From Orrella marina (GTDB taxonomy: Bacteria; Pseudomonadota; Gammaproteobacteria; Burkholderiales; Burkholderiaceae_B), in the NCBI RefSeq assembly GCF_003058465.1, contig NZ_CP028901.1, positions 496,001 to 560,000 of the forward strand: DNA of 64,000 nt, read 5' to 3'. Below, one piece after another: positions 26,131 through 34,685 of this stretch. Each line of letters opens with the position of its first letter. Within the stretch, counting starts at the first letter, position 1. Below the pieces are notes generated by a model. It did not search any database, was not told where the DNA came from, and saw only the letters and a program-made list of their open reading frames with translations. A program made the translations under genes and the position numbers.

Positions 26131-26409
26131 GTGAGGTCTGCGAGTTCTCGATTTACGATTGAACCCGATGGATTGAGACCGGATCAGGGGGCTGTGATTT
26201 GTGAAATCCTCCGAAAATATCCTGCTGTCGAAGAGGCAGTCCTGTATGCATCAAGGTCGATGGGGCGATTCCGGAAAGGCTCGGACATTGATCTAACTCT
26301 TAAGTTCAGCATTGACCCGCAGACACTTAATACGATCAGTATGGAACTTGATGATCTGATGCTTCCCTATATGGTCGATCTCCGGCGTCAATCCATGTTG
26401 CCGCTGTAA
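26131..26409 (+). CDS. MNT-type minimal nucleotidyltransferase, C-terminally truncated
   Basis: A 92-residue protein of the HI0073/MNT family that starts at a GTG directly after the stop of its partner. LYASRSMGRFRKGSDIDLTLK carries the two catalytic aspartates, but the usual GS of the GSRA motif is AS here. After DLMLPYMVDL the sequence departs from the family and ends within a few residues, about 10-15 short of normal. The end overlaps the TRIC-family gene on the other strand by 22 bases. With its partner broken, the pair is probably decaying. When intact, such pairs transfer nucleotides to a partner and can act as toxin-antitoxin modules. Confidence 0.8.
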   Translation: MRSASSRFTIEPDGLRPDQGAVICEILRKYPAVEEAVLYASRSMGRFRKGSDIDLTLKFSIDPQTLNTISMELDDLMLPYMVDLRRQSMLPL

Positions 26410-27029
26410 ATGAACTTGGGCATCCCCCACTTGAAGCGAATGGCCAGCAGTCGAAGACTGAGTCCGACCGCCATGGCAGATGCCATCACCACATCGTGAT
26501 TCAGATCCAGGTGCAGACCTCCCACATAGAGAATGCCGGTCAGGATAGATACGGTTGCGTAGAGTTCGGCTCGAAACAGTAACGGAATGGTGTTGCACAA
26601 CAAATCACGCAGTACACCGCCGACACATCCCGTGATCATGCCAGAAGCGATCACTACCACAAACGGCAACTCCAGGCTTAACGCCACATTGCACCCGATG
26701 ACCGTGAAGACCACCAGACCCACCGCATCCAGCACCAGAAATACATTGCGCAACTTGTGCATATAGCGGGCGCCGGCAATGGTCAGCAATGCAGCTCCAC
26801 CGGTCAAGAGCAGGTAGTAGGGATGGGCGACCCAGGTCAGTGGGTGATTACCCAATAGCACATCGCGCATCGAACCCCCACCCAGCGCAGTCACACAACC
26901 CAGAAGGCAGACGCCGACCCAGTCCATTTCACGACGGCCGGCGACCAGTGCTGCGGTCATGGCTTCAACCACGATTGCAATCAGAAAAAGTGCGTGCAGC
27001 AAGGCGGTGGTTTCGTAAGGTCCAGTCAT
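26388..27029 (-). CDS. TRIC/UPF0126 family membrane protein
   Basis: A 213-residue inner-membrane protein with about seven hydrophobic helices made of two similar halves. Each half carries the family's glycine-rich motif: GCVTALGGGSMRDVLLG near residue 45 and ITGCVGGVLRDLLCNTIPLLF near 135. These GGxxRD motifs define the UPF0126 group, which has the fold of trimeric intracellular cation channels. Bacterial members such as YicG have been linked to glycine transport or cation permeation. It is probably monocistronic. The 3' end overlaps the truncated nucleotidyltransferase gene. Confidence 0.92.
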   Translation of the reverse strand: MTGPYETTALLHALFLIAIVVEAMTAALVAGRREMDWVGVCLLGCVTALGGGSMRDVLLGNHPLTWVAHPYYLLLTGGAALLTIAGARYMHKLRNVFLVLDAVGLVVFTVIGCNVALSLELPFVVVIASGMITGCVGGVLRDLLCNTIPLLFRAELYATVSILTGILYVGGLHLDLNHDVVMASAMAVGLSLRLLAIRFKWGMPKFIYSGNMD

Positions 27030-28353
27030 TTTCTTGGTTGCTTGTAGTGTTTCTCGGGCGTTCCTGAGAGTGGTACGCAGGTCAGTCTGTGCGGCCTAAG
27101 CCGTCTGAATAGTTGTGAGAGGCTGCGCCTGCGAACCGATCATACGCGTCCACACTGTGCGTGACTTGTATGCTTGTTTACATTGTCACACCGTCTGCAC
27201 TGCACTTGTAACCAGGATGCGTGGATTGTCGCACCAGTTTGTGCCTCATTATCAAATGATTCTGAGCCTGACCTACCCGAAACCAGGACGAGTTTGATGA
27301 CGATGGGGACGACAGTACGAATCAAGCACAAGCCGCACTGTGGACTCGTTATACCCAGTCCACACACCAGTTACCAGTTGGCATCACTTCTCCAGGTCTT
27401 TCTCACTTCTGGCTGCGCTACCTCGACCCCGGTCACTTGCATCGTTTTTCTCAATGGTCGCCATCCCGGGCAAATTATTGATTTAAGATCCATATCCTCT
27501 CCAGAAAATGCAGAGGACAGCTCCTTGAGCAAGCTGTATGTTGCCGGCAAATATCATCGAATGGGTCGTGGCTGCGTAATCGTCTGCACCTCCTCCGGAA
27601 TCCGGATAGTTGTCCTTCGTGGATTCGATACCTGGCTGCAAACCTCCTGCGTCCATGCTCCGTGGCGTGGTCAGTAGTATTAGACTGCCAGTCTGTCCCG
27701 CGCATTCGCTGGTTCGTCTGCCCAGTTTTGCGCCCACCACCTGCGCGTCGGTACCCTTACGGGATACTGCGAGACACTGCGAGGAGGGACAGGGTCGATT
27801 GCTCAAAGCAGATGGTCCCGATCACCGTGCTGCCGGTCAGCTGGCGTGCGTCGGATATCTCGCCGACAGGATTACACCAACCACTGTTGCGGATGGAGGC
27901 TTGGTGAAAAGAGCCTGAAAAGAAGTGTCGAACTCTCTCTCACTCTCTCTCTCTCTTTCTCTCTAAGATGTTCACGGTTCGTTCCAGCCGAATAAATCTG
28001 CACCAACACGCTCGAAAATCTCGAGATGGCCTGCAGAAGTTTGTGGTTTTCGAGGAGTCCGGTGAGTTCGATGTCCAGACGCTGGATGAGTCCTTCTGTC
28101 AGCCCATCTGTACCTCTGCTTGTTCTTGTCCTGTCGGTCTGATTGAAAGTTCCTGGCCAGTTGAGCGGGGGATTCAAACATAATGCATTGCCAGCGTGGG
28201 ATCTTGCCGGGAGGTCAGGACGTGACAGAAAGCTCAGGACGTTTGGCTAACACACGGGCAGACGTCCTTGTTTGCCTTGCTAAGAACCGTCGCACTTCAA
28301 CCGTCCATTATGATAAGAAGTACCCCTGAACAAGAGATCTGGACCCCCACACC
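27030..28353. other. Long stretch (1.3 kb) without a recognised gene
   Basis: Frames of up to 167 codons occur on both strands, but none has a ribosome binding site, biased codon use or a recognised fold. The only clear structure is the CT-rich tract at 27933-27964. The promoters of the TRIC-family gene (left) and the sulfurtransferase (right) should be at the edges. Confidence 0.45.
27933..27964. repeat. CT dinucleotide tract
   Basis: Thirty-two bases made almost only of CT, with one CA and one extra T as interruptions. Such tracts are rare in bacterial chromosomes and can slip. No gene clearly starts or ends within reach, so a phase-variation role is not supported. Confidence 0.85.
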
Positions 28354-29175
28354 ATGACAGCTGAATTTCTGATTGAAGCCGATGAACTGCTTGCCAATTA
28401 CGACCCCAGGGGTGCTCTGGTCATTGATGCCAGAACGCCACAAGCCTATCAGGCAGGCCATATACCGGGCGCTGTGTTCCTGTCTACTTACGGCTGTTTT
28501 ATTCCCGATTCGAGCCAGGCCGGATTGCATGCGTTTGCAATGGATGTGTCAAGCCGATACGCGGCAATAGGCGTCACCCACGACACACCGGTCGTTGTGT
28601 ACGAAGATGCCACTGGCATGCGTGCCGCACGGGAAATGTGGATTCTCGAGTGGCTCGGTCACCGCAACGTCCGTATGCTTCATGGTGGCCTTGATGCCTG
28701 GCGGGCGATGGGTGGTGATGTCGAGCACCGTGAGGTGAAAGCGGTACCGTCAAAGTTCGAGCCCACCATCAATCCAGAGCTCGTGATCACTGCGAACGAA
28801 ATCAGCCAGTCACTAGACAAGGGAAGTCGCAAACTCATTGATGTTCGGGATAGCGACGAGTATCGTGGACTCGACAACACTGTGTGTTGCGACAGACGTG
28901 GTCACGTACCTGGTGCTGTCTGGCTTGAATGGACCTCCTTTCTGCAAAATGGACGCTACAAATCAGCCGAGTCCATTCGACAGTTACTTGCATCGAAAGG
29001 CATCACAGATCAGAATGAGCTGGTCCCGTATTGCCATCGCGGAGCCAGGTCTGCGAACGCGTACTTCGCATTCCGGTACGCCGGTTACGCCAGGGTTCGT
29101 AATTTCATTGGGTCGATGCACGAGTGGTCGGCTCATCACGATTTGCCAATTGAGGTGGAATTGCCGACGGACTGA
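28354..29175 (+). CDS. Thiosulfate/3-mercaptopyruvate sulfurtransferase (tandem rhodanese)
   Basis: A 273-residue protein with two rhodanese domains. The N-terminal, inactive one has VIDARTPQAYQAGHIPGAV. The C-terminal, active one has LIDVRDSDEYRG, RRGHVPGAVWLEW and the active-site loop VPYCHRGARSANAYF with the catalytic Cys. The loop CHRGARS is of thiosulfate-sulfurtransferase rather than the CG(S/T)GV mercaptopyruvate type. It transfers sulfane sulfur to cyanide or other acceptors, probably in the cytoplasm, as no signal peptide is seen. Confidence 0.92.
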   Translation: MTAEFLIEADELLANYDPRGALVIDARTPQAYQAGHIPGAVFLSTYGCFIPDSSQAGLHAFAMDVSSRYAAIGVTHDTPVVVYEDATGMRAAREMWILEWLGHRNVRMLHGGLDAWRAMGGDVEHREVKAVPSKFEPTINPELVITANEISQSLDKGSRKLIDVRDSDEYRGLDNTVCCDRRGHVPGAVWLEWTSFLQNGRYKSAESIRQLLASKGITDQNELVPYCHRGARSANAYFAFRYAGYARVRNFIGSMHEWSAHHDLPIEVELPTD

Positions 29176-29273
29176 TGTGTCGCGCCGTGCGGTTGCATCA
29201 AGTGGCCGGCTGCACATAACGCATCCTGTGGTGAAATGCAGTGTGGGGATTTAACAGATTCCAGGAGGCTGAT

Positions 29274-29693
29274 ATGAAAGACGGAAAGCTGCTTCAAGGA
29301 CAATGCCTTTGCGGTGGCGTCTCGATCAGGTTAAAGCATGACAATCCCACCATGAGTGCTTGTCATTGCCGAATCTGCAGGCGCTGGAGTGGTGGCCCAT
29401 TCTTGACGCTAGAGTCGCACCAGGCACCTCAAATGGAGGGGGCGGAGAATGTGCGGACTTACTCGTCATCCGACTGGGCTGAACGCGGGTTTTGCGGTAC
29501 GTGTGGCACGCATCTTTTCTATCGCCTCAAGCAAGGCGAGTTCTACGCGCTGCCGGCGGGGCTGTTCGAAGAGGCAGAACACTGGCCATTCGAGTTACAG
29601 GTCTTTGTGGACGAGAAACCCGCAAACTATGCGTTCATCCAGAGAACCCGCGAGATGACAGGCGAAGATGTTTTCAAGGCCTGGTCACCCTAG
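29274..29693 (+). CDS. GFA/CENP-V domain protein
   Basis: A 139-residue protein. The ATG at 29274 follows AGGAGG. Zinc-binding cysteines are arranged as in the glutathione-dependent formaldehyde-activating (GFA) fold: QCLCGGVSI, ACHCRICRRWSGGPF and GFCGTCGTHLFYR. GFA-fold proteins are widespread and mostly of unknown function; the original formaldehyde role is disputed. It lies 98 bp after the sulfurtransferase in the same direction. Confidence 0.92.
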   Translation: MKDGKLLQGQCLCGGVSIRLKHDNPTMSACHCRICRRWSGGPFLTLESHQAPQMEGAENVRTYSSSDWAERGFCGTCGTHLFYRLKQGEFYALPAGLFEEAEHWPFELQVFVDEKPANYAFIQRTREMTGEDVFKAWSP

Positions 29694-29798
29694 TGTCCGT
29701 CAAAGGTAGTCTCTGAGCAAGTTCCTGCAAAATAAGGGAAAAGTTTCAGGCGCACTGGCTACCGCTCAGACTCGTCTGGCTGAGATTCTCACACGCCG

Positions 29799-31589
29799 TC
29801 AGATCTGCGCCATATGGCATGTCGCCTCAGGTTGTGACTTCAGGCGTGGCGCTTTCTGTCTGAATGTCTCCTGCCACTGCAGGTAGCCAAGCAAAGCCAC
29901 CACCGATCGGGTGGAGCTGGTGGCCATGCCGAATGTCACTTGTTCGAGCGCCTGATGCGCACCGGCGATGTCAATCCAGTCCGCATTGGCGCTCTCGATC
30001 AAAGCCTCGAATCGTTCTCTGGATTGTTCGATGTAACGCAGCTGAAAGGAATTGAAAACGAAGGTGTCACTTTTACGGTGGCGCAACGTTTCAGGAACGA
30101 TGCCCTTCTGGGCTTCTCTCAGAAGCGATTTGTAGGGGCTTTCGAAGTCATGCACCAGATGTGCACTCACATGGTTGTACATATGATCCATGAGCGCAAG
30201 GTCACAGAATGGTGATGCGTCGACCAGCCCTTTATGATCGAAGTGCGACTGGCAAACCGTGCGTGGCGCAGAAAAATATCCCCAGTCATCACAGATGATG
30301 CCGTCAACTCCCACAAGCTGTGCCTCTTGCTGACGACGCTGTTCGGTTAATGCCGCGAGGCTTTGCCTGGACTTGAGCCATGGAACCTCGTTGGTCAGCA
30401 TCCGGTCCATATTGACATCACTCACGTCCCAGAGACTCGACCGGGCGAACAGACGGCTGTTGCACAACGTCCGGTGCCAGGAAGCCGGCATTTGGGACAA
30501 GAGACACTGCCAGGTCAGATTGATCTGCCCGCGCGCGAGCAATTTGCTGACATGCGGTAATGTCTTGTACCAGGCGGCAAACTCGCCTCGCCCAAGCAGG
30601 TAGGGTAGAAACGCTGGCGAACGCAGAAACAATTGATCTGCACCAAATCCCGTAAAGACGTAGGATCCTGGATCGGCCAGTTCGGCTACCGCTCTCGAAA
30701 AAAGGTCCCCATACCAGAAGAAGTCACTGGGTTCATCTGAATAGTGCTGGACGTGCACGCTGTCCCAAGGCAGCGCATCGGGTGCAACGATGATCAGATC
30801 AATGCCGTAGCGATCAGCCACCTCACGTGCGTACCGTTCACTGATGGCGTGAGAGGGAATGTCGGGCTGCGAGAACATCACACCGCGTATCGCCCGAGTC
30901 CCTTCCGGGCAAGCGTTTACGTTCTTGCGTTGTTCTCCCAGCAGACAGGCAACAAATGAAGAGTCCAGTCCACCAGAAATCTCGACGCAGATGTCGGCAT
31001 CAGGGCGTGCCTGCAACCGGGTGGCGATGGCATCTCGCAGTAACGCCAGAATCCCCGGTGCTTCCTGTTCTCGCGTCTGTGTCGTATCGAGCTTGTAGCG
31101 ATACTGACGTTGAACATACGTCTGGTGTTCGATGCCAGAGCGCGTAAACGTCACAAGTTCTCCCGGCAAGACACGATTCACCCCCGCGATGGGCGACTCG
31201 GCAGACATGAACTGGTAGCCAGGCACGATGAAGCAGTGGCGCGCGAAGTAAGCAGGGTTCCATTCAGAGTCTGAGTCCCACAGAGGGTAGAGACGATTTG
31301 AGACAAGACGGTCCTTCGGCCGATAGAACAGTTGAAACTGGGAGGTGAAGCTCTTGAATGCATGGATCGCGCCCTCCGATCTGACCAGCGCCACAAAATC
31401 ACCCTGAACGTCAGCCAGGGCTGCAGGGCCACTCGCATCCAGCATGGATATCAGGTTCTCTAGTGCCTTTTGTCCGGTGTCACCTTGTACGCGCTGAATG
31501 ATTCCTTCGATGAACACGATCCCTGCACGCCACTTCAACGTGGTGCAGTGAGCGTTACTGACAGGTATATCAAGCGGTTGATCGATCAT
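29799..31589 (-). CDS. Asparagine-synthetase-like lasso cyclase (lasso peptide C protein)
   Basis: A 596-residue protein. The start at 31589 (MIDQPLDIPVSN) is chosen because earlier residues are not family-like, although no strong ribosome binding site precedes it. The N-terminal half resembles the glutaminase-like domain of AsnB but starts without its catalytic Cys2. The C-terminal half has the ATP-pyrophosphatase loop SGGLDSS (205-211) and FTGFGADQLF. Lasso cyclases use this fold to adenylate an Asp or Glu side chain and close the macrolactam ring. A precursor, RRE, transglutaminase-like protease and exporter gene within 3.5 kb support the assignment. Unlike most clusters, it is divergent from the precursor. 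Confidence 0.88.
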   Translation of the reverse strand: MIDQPLDIPVSNAHCTTLKWRAGIVFIEGIIQRVQGDTGQKALENLISMLDASGPAALADVQGDFVALVRSEGAIHAFKSFTSQFQLFYRPKDRLVSNRLYPLWDSDSEWNPAYFARHCFIVPGYQFMSAESPIAGVNRVLPGELVTFTRSGIEHQTYVQRQYRYKLDTTQTREQEAPGILALLRDAIATRLQARPDADICVEISGGLDSSFVACLLGEQRKNVNACPEGTRAIRGVMFSQPDIPSHAISERYAREVADRYGIDLIIVAPDALPWDSVHVQHYSDEPSDFFWYGDLFSRAVAELADPGSYVFTGFGADQLFLRSPAFLPYLLGRGEFAAWYKTLPHVSKLLARGQINLTWQCLLSQMPASWHRTLCNSRLFARSSLWDVSDVNMDRMLTNEVPWLKSRQSLAALTEQRRQQEAQLVGVDGIICDDWGYFSAPRTVCQSHFDHKGLVDASPFCDLALMDHMYNHVSAHLVHDFESPYKSLLREAQKGIVPETLRHRKSDTFVFNSFQLRYIEQSRERFEALIESANADWIDIAGAHQALEQVTFGMATSSTRSVVALLGYLQWQETFRQKAPRLKSQPEATCHMAQI

Positions 31590-32297
31590 GCTTATGATCA
31601 GGACATAAAAAGATTCCAGGGAAATGACCAGCGAATGAAATATTCGGCAGCCCTGCAGTCCGACTAGCCGGAACTGCGCGTTCGTTTTCTCACGAACTCT
31701 ATTAAAACCTGTGCAACAGTCTGGCAGTGTCAGACTTGCTTTACTAGTCGTCACAAATCTTCACAAATGGGTTGCTCCAAAAGGAATAGTCAGTAGCCAG
31801 TGAGAAGCGTTGATGAGTGAAGCGCCAGCGACAAGAAAGTTCTCCAGGAGTGTACGAGGTGCGTTCTCAAAAAACCAGTGCTGACTTGCTTGGTTGGAGG
31901 GGGGTTAAATTCGTCCTATCCGGTTCCTTCTGCCCCGCAAGAATACCAAGGGTGCGATGGACTGCGAGTGGTCGCACGGGAGAGTGAGAGAGAGTGAGCA
32001 AGAGGGAGGGGCAGTGAGGGAGTCGATCGCCTCCGATAGAGAAACCATTGCCCAATCTTTGTCGGGGCATGTCAACTTGGTTGCTGCCTGCTGACAACAG
32101 TTGCTCTAACGATGCCTTGCTGGTAAATTTAATTTGCCTGATACTCAGGCATCTTGAAATCAATCTTTAAGGTTTTGGTTAGTTTTGAGTTTTTGCTTCA
32201 ATCGACTTCCATGTCGTTTCCTGTGTGTGGTATTTCAGTCGTTGATTTGATTTTTTCATTTTTTACGTGAACCTGAACTTCTATTCTGGAGAAAAAT
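31590..32297. promoter_or_regulatory. Divergent promoter region of the lasso-type cluster
   Basis: About 710 bases between the cyclase and precursor genes. It holds a perfect 7-bp dyad TGCCTGA-TAC-TCAGGCA at 32135-32151, a GA-rich tract at about 31978-32004, and an AT-rich stretch at 32160-32280 where the precursor promoter should lie. Frames on the minus strand here have no recognisable product. Confidence 0.5.
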
Positions 32298-32411
32298 ATG
32301 AAGCGTTACATCAAGCCCACCTTCGTCAAGCTTGGCGACATTCGTCTGATCCGTTCGAACGCCACCGGTCCAAGCACCGATGGACGCAAATATTCCGGCT
32401 TTTTCAAGTAA
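32298..32411 (+). CDS. Lasso-type RiPP precursor peptide
   Basis: A 37-residue peptide behind GGAG with 6-base spacing. The leader has the Y-x2-P-x-F-x3-G pattern (Tyr4, Pro7, Phe9, Gly13) that RRE domains of lasso clusters recognise. In lasso precursors with this pattern the core usually starts eight residues after the Gly. Here that is Asn21, which would put Asp28 at ring position 8 and leave a 17-residue core ending YSGFFK. The usual Thr at -2 is missing (Arg19). If Ser20 takes its place, the core starts at Ala22 and the ring is 7 residues. Too short for most gene finders; the cluster context makes it credible. The product mass and ring are inference. Confidence 0.85.
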   Translation: MKRYIKPTFVKLGDIRLIRSNATGPSTDGRKYSGFFK

Positions 32412-32419
32412 ACAGCCCC

Positions 32420-32448
32420 CTGGCGTCACGGTCTGATCCGGGCGCCAG
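32420..32448 (+). terminator. Stem-loop between precursor and exporter genes (attenuator-like)
   Basis: CTGGCGTC pairs with GGCGCCAG, and CGG with CCG inside, leaving a TCTGAT loop; only TTT follows. It lies 9 bases after the precursor stop. In lasso and other RiPP operons such hairpins cause partial termination or stabilise the precursor mRNA, so the precursor is made in excess over the exporter. Confidence 0.75.
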
Positions 32449-32516
32449 TTTCCGGAGTTTCGAGTCCCTTCACCACGCTCGGAGCTCCATGTCTTTCCTG
32501 CGTTTGTTCTCCTCTT

Positions 32517-34421
32517 TTGCGTCCCGAACCTCCCGATCGAACTGCTCGGCATCGCGCGGTGCTGGACGACCTTGATCCTGTCGTACCCCTTCCTGAGACG
32601 ATTTACGGGTTCTGCCGATTCCTTCTGAACGAACACAGGCGGGTTTTTGCCTGGCTGTTTTTGCTTGGGTTTCTCGTGGCAGGCGCGGATGCCATGGTGG
32701 CGGTTTTTATTGGCAAGCTGGTTGGACTGGTGGGACAGTCTGACCGGCAGGTTGCCTGGGACGCGCAATGGCCAACACTGCTGGGACTGCTCATGGTGAT
32801 TGGTGTCATCCGGCCGATCCTGATCTGGCTTGATCTGTACTGGCGCAACGCGAGGCTGATACCAGGCGTCACCACCCGAATGCGATGGATTAGTCACTGG
32901 TACGTGATCCGGCAACGCTGGGGATTTTTTCAAGGCCAGTCTCCTGGTCAGCTCGCGCACTGGGTCATGCAGACACCGGGTGCGATTCGGGAAGTGGCCG
33001 AGTCAGCCTTGCGAGCGGTCTGGTATCTCGGCATGTACGGCTTGACCAGTCTGGTGTTGCTGGCTAATGCAGACTGGCGCCTGATGCTCCCGCTGATTGT
33101 CTGGCTAGTGGTCTATGTGCTGCTGTTGCAGTACTTTGTGCCGAAAATGCGCGCACTGGCGAACCACAACGCCGAGCAGTATTCGCACCTCCTGTCAGAA
33201 CTTTCAGATATCTATGGCAATGTGCTGGCAGTGCGGCTTTTTGGAATCGCGGCTACCTCGGACGAGCGGATACGCACACGCCTTCGCGCACACGAGCAAT
33301 CACAAGCAAATCAGATGGGGGCCGTGACGGGTTTGATCGCCAGTCTCACCTGGCTCAACACGTTCTTGTTGGTGGTGACCGCGATCATAGGAGGATGGCT
33401 CTGGTTGCACGGGATGGTGGCTGCCGCCGCTGTGGCGATGGCGTTGCCACTGGTCTGGCAGATCGCCGGTACCGGCGGCTGGGTGGCCTTTGAAGTGGCT
33501 GGTATCTATCAGAACCTTGGCGAGATCAGGCAAGGCATGAGTGTTATCGCGGCCTCGAATCCCGACCTTCAGGACCCTCACTCTGACAAGCTTCAGGTCA
33601 CGCATGGAGAAATCGAGTTTGAAAGCGTGAGTTTTGGGTATCCGGATGGAGCACCGGTTCTGGATAACTTCTCCTTGCGCATTGCCCCCGGAGAAAAGCT
33701 CGGAATCGTTGGACGTTCCGGTGCTGGGAAAAGCACTCTCATGGCGTTGCTGCTACGACTGGTGGAGCCTGACAAAGGACGGATTCTTATCGACGGACAG
33801 GACATCAGTCAGTTTGACGCGGGGAGTGTGCGCGAACAGATGGCGGTGGTGACGCAGGACGTCTCGTTGTTTCATCGCAGTCTGCGCGAGAACCTCTTGT
33901 GCGGCGCCGGAGATGCCCGCGAAGAACAATTACTCGAAGCGTTACGCCAGGCAGATGCCGAGCACTTTGTCGCGGCACTTGGCAACGGCGACCCGCTCCA
34001 GGGGCTTGATACCAACGCAGGAGAGCGCGGTAGCCGGCTTTCGGGTGGGCAGCGCCAGCGTATTACCCTGGCCAGGGCGTGGTTACGGCGCGCACATATC
34101 CTGATTCTGGATGAGGCCACCTCGGCACTAGACAGTGAAACCGAACGCGAAGTCCTGACACAGGTCGATACCTTGCGCGAGGGGATGACGGTGATCAGCA
34201 TTGCCCATCGGCTCTCCGCCTTGCGGGGAATGGACCGGATTCTGGTCATGGATGCAGGAAGAATACTGGAATCTGGTAGCCATGCCGAGCTTCTTGCACG
34301 CGATGGGCTGTACGGGCGCCTGTGGCGTCATCAGTCGGTACGCCAGCACTCGCAGGATAGTCCCAAGGAACACCAACTAAGTACCTCATCAATTGAGACA
34401 CTCAACAGGACGGACACATGA
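32517..34421 (+). CDS. ABC exporter with fused membrane and ATPase domains (lasso peptide D protein)
   Basis: A 634-residue half-transporter. The N-terminal membrane domain (about residues 40-320) has six hydrophobic segments. The ATPase domain has Walker A GRSGAGKST, signature LSGGQRQR, Walker B ILILDEATSALD and switch His in ISIAHRLSALR. There is no C39 peptidase domain, as expected when a separate B2 protease cuts the leader. The start is uncertain: the frame opens at TTG 32517 without a ribosome binding site. The best signal (GGAG then ATG at 32489) is out of frame and leads into a 28-codon frame, so a frameshift or sequencing error near 32490-32560 is possible. It overlaps the RRE gene by ATGA. 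Confidence 0.9.
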   Translation: MRPEPPDRTARHRAVLDDLDPVVPLPETIYGFCRFLLNEHRRVFAWLFLLGFLVAGADAMVAVFIGKLVGLVGQSDRQVAWDAQWPTLLGLLMVIGVIRPILIWLDLYWRNARLIPGVTTRMRWISHWYVIRQRWGFFQGQSPGQLAHWVMQTPGAIREVAESALRAVWYLGMYGLTSLVLLANADWRLMLPLIVWLVVYVLLLQYFVPKMRALANHNAEQYSHLLSELSDIYGNVLAVRLFGIAATSDERIRTRLRAHEQSQANQMGAVTGLIASLTWLNTFLLVVTAIIGGWLWLHGMVAAAAVAMALPLVWQIAGTGGWVAFEVAGIYQNLGEIRQGMSVIAASNPDLQDPHSDKLQVTHGEIEFESVSFGYPDGAPVLDNFSLRIAPGEKLGIVGRSGAGKSTLMALLLRLVEPDKGRILIDGQDISQFDAGSVREQMAVVTQDVSLFHRSLRENLLCGAGDAREEQLLEALRQADAEHFVAALGNGDPLQGLDTNAGERGSRLSGGQRQRITLARAWLRRAHILILDEATSALDSETEREVLTQVDTLREGMTVISIAHRLSALRGMDRILVMDAGRILESGSHAELLARDGLYGRLWRHQSVRQHSQDSPKEHQLSTSSIETLNRTDT

Positions 34422-34684
34422 ACGATTCGATCAAACTGGCCGAGGGAACGACGCTCACTGAGGTGGGCGGCAAGCACGTCTTGTTTTCTGTGAAGTCGGG
34501 AGAGTCATTTGGCTTGAATGAAACCGCAGCGCACATGCTGACGCTGTGCCTCGAACTCGGTGTTGCACGGACCGTGCAAAAGCTCGCTGAGGAGTATTCG
34601 GTCAATGCCCAGGAGCTGAGTGAGGACTTGCAGGCGCTTATTGATGGACTGTCCGATGCGAATCTGGTTCAGGTGCAAAGCTGA
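34418..34684 (+). CDS. PqqD-like RRE protein (lasso peptide B1)
   Basis: An 88-residue PqqD-fold protein: EVGGKHVLFSVKSGESFGLN gives the beta strands, TAAHMLTLCLELG the first helix, and a winged end LQALIDGLSDANLV. RRE domains bind precursor leaders through the Y-x2-P motif and present them to the protease and cyclase. It starts inside the end of the exporter gene (ATGA overlap). The stop is one base from the stop of the convergent B2 gene. Confidence 0.9.
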   Translation: MNDSIKLAEGTTLTEVGGKHVLFSVKSGESFGLNETAAHMLTLCLELGVARTVQKLAEEYSVNAQELSEDLQALIDGLSDANLVQVQS

Positions 34685-34685
34685 T

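Noticed and set aside
27174..27806. Frames of 100-167 codons in the gene-free stretch
   Set aside because: Opposite strands overlap, no ribosome site, no coherent fold; treated as non-coding.
31867..32163. 98-codon minus-strand frame upstream of the lasso precursor
   Set aside because: It covers the dyad and GA-rich tract of the promoter region, has no ribosome site and no family features.
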